This document shows positions 57,693 to 64,000 of a DNA stretch of 64,000 nt, in pieces. The position numbers and the translations under genes were made by a program. Location: the NCBI RefSeq assembly GCF_019443505.1, contig NZ_CP080377.1, forward strand, positions 2,418,001 to 2,482,000. Reading direction: 5' to 3'. This DNA comes from Janthinobacterium sp. PAMC25594 (GTDB lineage: Bacteria > Pseudomonadota > Gammaproteobacteria > Burkholderiales > Burkholderiaceae_D). Below the pieces are notes generated by a model. That model was not told the origin of the DNA. It was given only the letters and a program-made list of their open reading frames with translations, and ran no database searches. How positions within the stretch are numbered: position 1 is the first letter of the stretch; each line of letters begins with the position of its first letter.

Positions 57693-58181
57693 TCAAAGTG
57701 GCGCTGGCGGCGACATGGGCGGTGGCAGCAGGGCCAGCAATTCCTGCGCCACCTGCCGGCGCCGTTCGGGCGTGGCGTACACGCCCACGTCCACCTGCGC
57801 GCCGCCAGCGCCGCTATCCTTGATGTGTATCAACTGGCGCGGCCCTTGCGGCATAGCGATGCGCGTGCGCCACGGAGAAAAGTGGTGGCGCCGGCAGTGG
57901 CCGGCGCTGACCTGTTCGATGATCAGCTCGCCGTCGCGCAGGGCGATGTGCTCATAGTCGCGCGCATGGCGCAGGTAATGCAGCAAGGCGATGGCCACCA
58001 GGCCCAGTTCGGCGAACGAAAAGACGGGAATGATCCAGAGACCGCGCAGCGCAAAGGCGGCGGCAATGACCAGAGAAAACAGGCATAGCAAACCATAGGC
58101 GCGCAGCAACTGGCGCGCCGTCAAGGCACTGTGGCGCGCCAGCAGCCATTGCGGCTGCTCGCGCGAGTGATCGCGTGGCAT
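57693..58181 (-). CDS. DUF2244 domain membrane protein
   Basis: 162-aa protein with two TM segments (about 28-46 and 50-66) separated by a very short loop, then a cytosolic or periplasmic domain with RDYEHIALRDGELIIEQ, HHFSPWRTRIAMP and IHIKDSG. GGGAGG lies before the ATG. DUF2244 proteins often neighbour cytochrome oxidase genes in proteobacteria, which are absent here; no function is assigned. Confidence 0.9.
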   Translation of the reverse strand: MPRDHSREQPQWLLARHSALTARQLLRAYGLLCLFSLVIAAAFALRGLWIIPVFSFAELGLVAIALLHYLRHARDYEHIALRDGELIIEQVSAGHCRRHHFSPWRTRIAMPQGPRQLIHIKDSGAGGAQVDVGVYATPERRRQVAQELLALLPPPMSPPAPL

Positions 58182-58265
58182 GGCACCTCCCGCACTATCG
58201 CTCCATCACCCTATCAACCCTATCGCCGCGGCGGCACCCGCGGCGGCGGCCAGCTCACGCCCGGC

Positions 58266-58583
58266 TCAGGCGCCCATGCGCACCAGTGCATGGCCCACAT
58301 GCTGCCACCAGTGATCGCGCGACTTGACCTGCTTCAGGCAAGACGTGTCGATTTCCGCAGGGAAGACGCGATCCTGGCACGCCTTCGTTTCCAGCGCATA
58401 ACGCTGGTTTTCCGCCGCCGCCAGGGCCACGACAAGCCAGAACGCCAGCGCCAGCAACACCACCAGCACACTCCAGGCCAGGTGATTGGTATTACTTTTT
58501 TCGCCAAAAAACTCGCGCGGCCGCGTCTCGCGGTACATCGACATCACGTCTTTTTCTTTCTCTTCCGACATCTGCGTTTGCAT
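58266..58583 (-). CDS. Small single-TM membrane protein, function unknown
   Basis: 105 aa. Charged N-terminus (SEEKEKDVMSMYRETRPREFFGEKSNTNHL), one TM segment (AWSVLVVLLALAFWLVVALAA) and a C-terminal region with two Cys (KACQDRVFPAEIDTSCLKQVKSRDHW) likely forming a disulphide outside. A start at codon 5 (MSEEKEK) is also possible. No relatives with known role recognised. It follows the acidic protein gene on the same strand. Confidence 0.7.
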   Translation of the reverse strand: MQTQMSEEKEKDVMSMYRETRPREFFGEKSNTNHLAWSVLVVLLALAFWLVVALAAAENQRYALETKACQDRVFPAEIDTSCLKQVKSRDHWWQHVGHALVRMGA

Positions 58584-58649
58584 CCTCTGACATCCTATCC
58601 TGTGCCGGCCGGCTGGCCATGGCGGCGCGCACGCCGCCTTGCCCGCATT

Positions 58650-58985
58650 TTACGCTGATGGCGCAGGAGGGGCGGTAATTCGTGGCGGCAATTCCCCTTC
58701 GCCCTCCTCTGCCGGCGGCACGGGCGCCAGGCTTTCCACATGGTCGACATCGATGTCGCCGCCATCGGGTGACGCGGTGTGCGGTTCCACGCCGGCCCGC
58801 TCGCCCGTGCCGGCCGCATCGCTGTCGTTATCGAGCTCTTCCGCATCCTGGCCAGGCACGCCCTGCATGTCACTGCCGCTGTCGGAACTGTCGCTGGGCC
58901 CCAGCGCTCCCTTGCCATGGCCGCTGCCCAGCACGCGGTCGGGCGTGACGGGCAAATTGTCCGGATCGAGTGTGCTGCTGCTCAT
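58650..58985 (-). CDS. Small acidic low-complexity protein, function unknown
   Basis: 111 aa, very acidic and probably disordered: MSSSTLDPDNLPVTPDRVLGSGHGKG, LGPSDSSDSGSDMQG, then repeated Glu/Asp and Pro-rich tail. GGGAG lies 6 nt before the ATG. The DPDNLP/GHG/LGPSDSSDSGSD pattern recurs, from memory, in short uncharacterised Burkholderiales proteins, which supports it being real. Cytosolic by sequence. Confidence 0.7.
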   Translation of the reverse strand: MSSSTLDPDNLPVTPDRVLGSGHGKGALGPSDSSDSGSDMQGVPGQDAEELDNDSDAAGTGERAGVEPHTASPDGGDIDVDHVESLAPVPPAEEGEGELPPRITAPPAPSA

Positions 58986-59269
58986 GGCTGACTCCCGTTA
59001 ACAAAAAAACCAGCTTACTCCCCTGGCCTGACCAGCGGCGCACGCCTGCACGGCACCTCCCCGGGGAAATGCGGCATCGCACAACTATTTTCAGAAAGTA
59101 CTTCACAAATGTACTATTCATTGATATAGTTAATTCAAGTAAGCATCTTCTCATCCAGAAATTGCTTCATCGGCGGCACGGCGCCCACCAGCGCCTTGCC
59201 ACCGAACCGACCGGTACGTGGCGATCCGGCCCATCCACCCAGCCATCATGCACATATTGGAGTTTTATC

Positions 59270-59587
59270 ATGCAAGCCAAATCACTCATCGCAGCATTGT
59301 TTGCCATCACCACCGCCACCTCGGCTTTCGCCCAAAGCGCCGCGCCTGCCGCTGCCAGCCAGCAACTCACACGCGCCGACGTCACGGCCGAATACGTCCG
59401 TGCCCGCAACGCCGGCGAAATCGCCACCAGCGAAGTCGACTACCCGAAAATGCCGGCCACCGCCGCCAGCAAGGTGACGCGCGAGCAAGTCATGGCCGAG
59501 TTCTACGCCGCCCGCAAGGCTGGCCTGATCCCGCAAACGGAAGCGGACTTTGATGTCGCGCAAACCACCAAGCACGTCGTGAAATAA
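59270..59587 (+). CDS. DUF4148 domain small secreted protein
   Basis: 105 aa with signal peptide ending TSAFA. Start at MQAKSLIAALFA, where GGAG is 7 nt upstream. DUF4148-type repeat: LTRADVTAEYVRARNAGEIATSEVDYPKMP and then VTREQVMAEFYAARKAGLIPQTEADF, a duplicated motif. Members are abundant in Burkholderiales periplasm; role unknown. Confidence 0.88.
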   Translation: MQAKSLIAALFAITTATSAFAQSAAPAAASQQLTRADVTAEYVRARNAGEIATSEVDYPKMPATAASKVTREQVMAEFYAARKAGLIPQTEADFDVAQTTKHVVK

Positions 59588-59725
59588 GAAACCAGTCAGC
59601 CGGTTTCAGTCAATCAGCAAAACATCTCAGTTGCGGCGCAGCACTCGGGCCACTCCCGAAGCTCACCGCGGCGAGCTGTGATACCCCAGCAACACCCCCA
59701 ACACTATCTCTCCCGGAGTCCCTGC

Positions 59726-61138
59726 ATGTCCCTGCACCGCCGTTTGCTTGCCGCCAGTCTGATCCTTGCCTTGAGCGCTTGCGCCGACATGGGCCATATC
59801 GCGCCGCAATCGGCCATGCTCGACGCCAACAAGCTGAAAGCGAGCCAGGCCATGGATGCCGCCGCCAGCGCCGCCATACAATGGCCGCGCGCGCAATGGT
59901 GGCAAGACTTGCACGATCCCCAATTGAACCGTTTGATGGAGCAGGCGCTGGCCGACAGCCCCACCCTGCGCGGCGCCCAGGCGCGCGTGCGCCAGGCCGA
60001 GGCGCTGGCCGGCGCGGCGGAAGACAAGACCCGCCCGCAGGCCGATGCATCCGTCTCCATCAACCGCGAACTGTATTCGCAGCACGGCAGCACGCCGGCG
60101 CCGCTGGCCGGCAACTACGCCTGGCGCAACCAGGCCACCGTCACGGCCTCGTACGACCTGGACCTGTGGGGCCGCAACCGCGCCGCCCTGTCCGCCGCGC
60201 TGGGCGACGTGCAGATGGCGTCAGCCGAATCGCAGATGGCCCGCCTGGCCCTGGAAACGGCGCTGGTGCGCACCTACATCCAGCTGTCGTATGAATTCCA
60301 GCTGCAGGACGTGATCGAACGCAGCCTGGCGCAGCGCGCCCGCATCCTCGACATCACGCGCCAGCGCAAGGCCGCCGGCATCGGCACCGATATTGACGTG
60401 GCGCAGATCGAAACCACCCTGCCGGCGGGCCGGCGCCAGCTGGAACAGTCGGCCGAGTCGCTGGCCCTGCTGCGCAACCAGCTGGCGGCCCTGGCGGGCA
60501 AGGGTCCGGCCGCCGGTGCGGCGCTCACGCGCCCCGTGCTGCGCCTGGACCAGCCGCTGGCCATTCCCGCCGCCCTGCCGGCCGACCTGATCGGCCGCCG
60601 TCCCGACATCGCCGCCCAGCGCTGGCGAGTCGAAGCGGCGGCGCAGCGCATCGACTCTGCCAAAGCCGAGTTCTACCCGAACGTCAACCTGGTGGCCTTT
60701 GCCGGCTTCCAGGCCTTCGGTTTCAGCCATTTTCTGGATGCTAACTCGGACATCCGCGGCGCCTCTCCCGCGCTGAGCCTGCCCATCTTTGCCGGCGCCC
60801 GTTTGCGCGCCCAGCTGGGCAGCCAGACGGCCGTGTACGACGGCGCCGTGGAACAGTACAACGCCACCGTCATCAACGCCATGTCGGATGTGGCCAACGC
60901 CGTCACCCGCGCCCAGTCGCTGGCCAAACAGCACCAGTTGACCGTGCAGGCGCTGGCCACGGCGCAGCGCGCGCGCGACCTGGCGGAAAAGGCCTACAAG
61001 GCGGGCATGAGCGACGCCATCGCCATGCTCAACACGCAAGTGGCGCTGCTGGCGGAAGAACAGCAGCAGGCGCAAAATGGAGCGCGCGAACTCGATCTGT
61101 ACGTTTCCTTGATGAATGCATTAGGAGGCGGCATCTAG
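59726..61138 (+). CDS. RND/MFS-type efflux outer-membrane lipoprotein (NodT/OprM family)
   Basis: 470-aa TolC-fold outer-membrane factor. Start at MSLHRRLLAASLIL, giving lipobox LALSAC (Cys about residue 19). Two OEP repeats: PQWWQDL-like opening (WPRAQWWQDLHDPQLNRLMEQAL), SYDLDLWGRNRAAL, RRPDIAAQRWRVEAAAQRIDSAKAEFYPNVNL and SLPIFAGARLRAQLGSQTAVYDGAVEQYN. GGAG upstream. First gene of the efflux operon with MarR, FUSC and DUF1656. Confidence 0.93.
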   Translation: MSLHRRLLAASLILALSACADMGHIAPQSAMLDANKLKASQAMDAAASAAIQWPRAQWWQDLHDPQLNRLMEQALADSPTLRGAQARVRQAEALAGAAEDKTRPQADASVSINRELYSQHGSTPAPLAGNYAWRNQATVTASYDLDLWGRNRAALSAALGDVQMASAESQMARLALETALVRTYIQLSYEFQLQDVIERSLAQRARILDITRQRKAAGIGTDIDVAQIETTLPAGRRQLEQSAESLALLRNQLAALAGKGPAAGAALTRPVLRLDQPLAIPAALPADLIGRRPDIAAQRWRVEAAAQRIDSAKAEFYPNVNLVAFAGFQAFGFSHFLDANSDIRGASPALSLPIFAGARLRAQLGSQTAVYDGAVEQYNATVINAMSDVANAVTRAQSLAKQHQLTVQALATAQRARDLAEKAYKAGMSDAIAMLNTQVALLAEEQQQAQNGARELDLYVSLMNALGGGI

Positions 61139-61211
61139 GCTTGCAATCCTGGTATTGCACTAGCTCAACAAGATACAATCGGAACTTTATTCACACATGA
61201 AGGAATATGCC

Positions 61212-61718
61212 ATGACCGCTTTTGACGCCACCTCCAAGCGGCTGCAAAACATCCGCACGCGCATGCCAGGCTTCCCCATGGAACTGATGCGCCTGTTGCG
61301 CATGACGTACCACATTCAAAAAGGCATGAAGGACTTGACCAATGCTGCGCTGAAAAAGCACGACCTGGTCGATGCCAGCTACATGGTGCTGGCCGTGCTG
61401 TACGGCACGGATGACGAAACCTCGAACGCCTGCACCCTGGGCATGGCGTGCCATGAAAAGCCGGCCAACCTGACGCGCGTCTGCAACGACCTGGAAACGC
61501 GGGGCCTGATCCACCGCGGCACGCGCCCCGGCGACCGCCGCTCGGTGATGATCTCGCTGACCGACAAGGGCCGCGCGCTGATCGAAACGGCGCTGCCCGA
61601 CGTGTACCAGGAAACCTCGGCCCTGTACGAGGGTTTTACGGAAGAAGAGCTGCAAGTGCTCGACAAGCTGTACGTGCGCCAGTTGCGCAACCTGAATAAT
61701 CTCAACAACCAGAACTGA
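61212..61718 (+). CDS. MarR family regulator of the efflux operon
   Basis: 168 aa from MTAFDATSKRL, where AAGGA lies 7 nt upstream. Winged helix with MACHEKPANLTRVCNDLETRGLIHRGTRPGDRRSVMISLTDKGRALI (recognition helix and DRRS wing). It is 73 bp after the outer-membrane factor and 10 bp before FUSC; likely regulates this aromatic-compound efflux system. Confidence 0.92.
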   Translation: MTAFDATSKRLQNIRTRMPGFPMELMRLLRMTYHIQKGMKDLTNAALKKHDLVDASYMVLAVLYGTDDETSNACTLGMACHEKPANLTRVCNDLETRGLIHRGTRPGDRRSVMISLTDKGRALIETALPDVYQETSALYEGFTEEELQVLDKLYVRQLRNLNNLNNQN

Positions 61719-61728
61719 TAGCCTATCG

Positions 61729-63867
61729 ATGACGCCAGCCACAACACCTACATATGGCCCCCTGAGCCGGGCGGCCCACTGGCTGGCGCTGGCGCTGCAG
61801 GACTGGCGCAAGACGGAAGGCGAACGCTGGATCTACGTCGGCAAGACCCTCATCGCCGCGTTCTGCGCGCTGTGGCTGGCCTACCGCCTGGGACTCGATT
61901 CGCCCAGCACGGCGATGACCACCACCATCATCCTGGCCCTGCCCAGCAGCGGCATGGTGCTGGAAAAAAGCTTTTATCGCCTGTGCGGCACCCTGCTGGG
62001 CTGCCTGGCCGCGCTGACCCTGATCGGCCTGTTCCCGCAGCAGCCCGTGCTGCTGTTCGCCGGCCTGGCCCTGTGGGTGGGCCTGTGCACGAGCGGCTCG
62101 GCCCTGCACCGCAACGCGCAATCGTATGTGTACGTGCTGGCCGGCTACACGGCCTGCATGATCGTGCTGCCCGCCATCGAGCAGCCGATGCAGGTGTTCT
62201 CGCTGGCCGTCACGCGCGTGGCCGAAGTGGGCCTGGGCATCATCTGCTCGGCCGTCGTCTCCAGCGTGCTGCTGCCGCGCCACCAGGGCACACAGGTGAT
62301 GCGCTCGGTGCAGGCGCGCTATGGCAAGTTCCTCACCTTTTGCCATGACGTGCTGCAGCAAAAGCTCACGCCGGCGCAGGTGGAATTGACGCATTTGCAG
62401 TTTGCCGCCGACGTGGCGGCGCTGGAACTGGGCCGCTCGGCCGCGCTGTTCGAAGTGACCAGCAAAGTGGGTCACGTGCGCGCGCAAAACCGCAAACTGC
62501 ACGCCTTCAACGCCACCTTCATGACGGCGCTGACCACCTTCTATACCTTTCACCGCCTGTTCGACCGCCTGCAGCGCGATGGCGAAACCCAGGTCATGCA
62601 GGCGTGCGCGCCCCTGTACGCCATCGTCGCCGAGGCGCTGCAAGCGACGCCTTCGCAAGACTCGCTCGACACCATGCAGCGGCACCTGCAAGCGGCGCTG
62701 GCGCAGGCGCGCGCGGACATCGATAGCGCGACCATCGTGCATGCGCAGCGCATCGACTTCGACACCGTCTGCGAGTTGCTCGAGCGCTTCGCGCGCGACA
62801 TGAGCCGCTTTCACGAAGTGTATTTCAGCCTCGTGCATGACACGCCGCTCGACGTCAGCACGCCGCAGGCGTATGCGCCGAAGACGCCGCCCGCGCTGGT
62901 CATCGCCAGCGGCGCGCGCGCGGCCATCAGCCTGGCCCTGCTGGCGCTGGGCGCCTACTTCCTCGCCTGGCCCTACGCCAGCACGGCGATGCTGATGGCG
63001 GCCGTGTTCTGCGCGCTGGCCTCGTCCTCGCCGCGCCCCATCATGATGATCCGGCAAGTGCTGACGGGCTTTTTGATCGCCATGCCGCTATCGCTCGTCT
63101 GCGTGTATTTCGTGCTGGTGCACGGCGACGGCTTCCCCATGCTGGTACTGAGTTTTGCGCCGTTCCTCGCCGTCGGCCTGTACCTGATGACCAATCCCGC
63201 CAAGCTGGGCGTCGGCCTGGGCGTGTCGACCTTCATCACGCAGATGGCGCCGACGAACGTGATGCATGTCGATGGCGCAGCCTTTTTGAACACGGGCATG
63301 GCGCTGATCGTCGGCCTGATGCTGGCTGCCCTCGTGTTTGCCGTGCTGCTGCCCGAGCACACGATGGGCCACAAGGACCACATCGGCCGCGCCCTGTGGC
63401 GCGAAGCGCTGCATGCGTGCACGGCGCCCGCGCGAAGAGTCAAGCATCGTTTCGACAACCGCGTGCGCGACTTGCTCAGCCAGCTCAATGCGGCGGCCGG
63501 ACCGGCGCCGGGCGAGGCCACGCGCGCCGTCGTGCGCCAGGCCTTGACCCTGCTGGAAATCGGCCATTCCGTGATCGAACTGCGCGAACTGATCGCGACC
63601 GCCCGCCCGGGCGCCACGCGCCACGCGCTGCAGCAGTGCGTGGAGCACATCGCCGGCTGGCTGCGCACGCGCAGCGACACGGCACTGCAGGCGGCGCTGG
63701 CCGCCACCCTGCAGGCGGGCGCCGTGGTGCGCGCGGCGCAAACGCAAGCCGATGCGACAGCCGAACGCAGCGCCCGCCTGCAGACGGCATTGGCCGACCT
63801 GCATTCGATCTACACCTCATTACTCGACCATATGGCGCCTGGCGCCGGAGACCACCATGCCGCGTGA
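61729..63867 (+). CDS. FUSC family aromatic acid exporter (AaeB-like)
   Basis: 712-aa inner-membrane protein. Two blocks of five to six TM helices (about 40-170 and about 390-520) separated by a cytosolic region of about 200 aa, the FUSC/PET layout. Opening ERWIYVGKTLIAAFCALWLAYRLGLDSPSTAMTTTIIL with the DSPSTAMTT motif, second block ASTAMLMAAVFCALASSSPRP. C-terminal cytosolic domain about 530-712. AaeB-type pumps export hydroxylated or aminated aromatic acids such as p-hydroxybenzoate. The stop overlaps the DUF1656 start by 11 bp. Confidence 0.93.
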   Translation: MTPATTPTYGPLSRAAHWLALALQDWRKTEGERWIYVGKTLIAAFCALWLAYRLGLDSPSTAMTTTIILALPSSGMVLEKSFYRLCGTLLGCLAALTLIGLFPQQPVLLFAGLALWVGLCTSGSALHRNAQSYVYVLAGYTACMIVLPAIEQPMQVFSLAVTRVAEVGLGIICSAVVSSVLLPRHQGTQVMRSVQARYGKFLTFCHDVLQQKLTPAQVELTHLQFAADVAALELGRSAALFEVTSKVGHVRAQNRKLHAFNATFMTALTTFYTFHRLFDRLQRDGETQVMQACAPLYAIVAEALQATPSQDSLDTMQRHLQAALAQARADIDSATIVHAQRIDFDTVCELLERFARDMSRFHEVYFSLVHDTPLDVSTPQAYAPKTPPALVIASGARAAISLALLALGAYFLAWPYASTAMLMAAVFCALASSSPRPIMMIRQVLTGFLIAMPLSLVCVYFVLVHGDGFPMLVLSFAPFLAVGLYLMTNPAKLGVGLGVSTFITQMAPTNVMHVDGAAFLNTGMALIVGLMLAALVFAVLLPEHTMGHKDHIGRALWREALHACTAPARRVKHRFDNRVRDLLSQLNAAAGPAPGEATRAVVRQALTLLEIGHSVIELRELIATARPGATRHALQQCVEHIAGWLRTRSDTALQAALAATLQAGAVVRAAQTQADATAERSARLQTALADLHSIYTSLLDHMAPGAGDHHAA

Positions 63868-64000
63868 ATTCGCCCTGTTCGGAATTCTGATTCCTACCCT
63901 GCTGCCCCTGTTCATCCTCAGCATCGGCCTGCAAACCCTGCTCGACCGCGTGCTGGGCTGGCTGGGCGTGTACCGCATGGTGTGGCACCCGTCGCTGGCG
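63857..64000 (+). CDS. DUF1656 (AaeX-like) small membrane protein, partial
   Basis: Start ATG at 63857 overlaps the FUSC stop. 48 codons are visible: MPREFALFGILIPTLLPLFILSIGLQTLLDRVLGWLGVY then RMVWHPSLA, two short TM segments. DUF1656 proteins are the usual small partner between the FUSC permease and the HlyD-type periplasmic adaptor, which is expected just past the window edge. 3' end not in the window. Confidence 0.9.
   Translation, partial: MPREFALFGILIPTLLPLFILSIGLQTLLDRVLGWLGVYRMVWHPSLA

Overview
The window reads as chromosome of a GC-rich betaproteobacterium of the Oxalobacteraceae, most like Janthinobacterium or Massilia. This is inferred from codon use, from the EPS/exosortase-B locus, from the exbB-exbD-lpxK-Trm112-kdsB-adk gene order, and from families such as DUF4148, DUF2244 and Kdo hydroxylase. 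There are no rRNA genes, insertion sequences, integrases or CRISPR arrays. One tRNA-Arg(CCU) is present.

Layout. (i) 1-10.8 kb, minus strand: a methanolan-type exopolysaccharide export locus. In transcription order it holds a CPBP protease, epsL, an undecaprenyl-phosphate glucose phosphotransferase, epsD, epsE, epsF, epsG, a secreted GH5 hydrolase, exosortase B and epsI (cut by the window edge). (ii) 11-13.3 kb: an ABC-F ATPase (Uup) and tRNA-Arg. (iii) 13.4-21.2 kb: a compact seven-gene minus-strand operon for aerobic CoA-dependent breakdown of an ortho-substituted benzoate, most likely anthranilate. It encodes a CoA ligase, a fused monooxygenase/reductase, an SDR, a MarR regulator, an enoyl-CoA hydratase, an acyl-CoA dehydrogenase and RidA, with a palindromic operator upstream. 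(iv) 21.2-27.5 kb: a response regulator, a giant propeller-type hybrid histidine kinase and a patatin. (v) 27.5-30.3 kb: gamma-glutamyltransferase with an unusual structured leader, and a 3-hydroxyacyl-CoA dehydrogenase-like SDR behind a perfect 22-bp palindrome. (vi) 30.4-34 kb: a Fur-box-preceded TonB receptor and small secreted proteins. (vii) 34-40.4 kb: H+-pyrophosphatase, adk, kdsB, a Trm112-like gene, lpxK, exbD and exbB.

(viii) 40.5-41.6 kb is the most remarkable part. This noncoding stretch between exbB and xseA carries seven modules of about 93 bp. Each has a DnaA-box-like nonamer, exactly 5 bp, then an inverted DnaA box (TGTGGATAA five times, TGTGGACAA twice). A TTGAT element follows 44-45 bp from the start of the second box and a TGC(G)CAAAA-like element at 69-70 bp. 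Spacing is nearly invariant while the intervening sequence diverges. It looks like a DnaA-titration or replication-control locus (datA-like in logic), or an operator array for another dimeric protein.

(ix) 41.7-52.6 kb: xseA, then a LacI-controlled beta-glucoside locus (TonB receptor, ABC transporter, GH1 beta-glucosidase) with three LacI-type operators. (x) 52.8-59.6 kb: sodB and assorted housekeeping or envelope genes (LprI-like, Kdo hydroxylase, CYTH-CHAD triphosphatase, aldo/keto reductase, DUF2244, DUF4148). (xi) 59.7-64 kb: an aromatic-acid-type efflux operon (outer-membrane factor, MarR, FUSC permease, DUF1656) that runs off the window.
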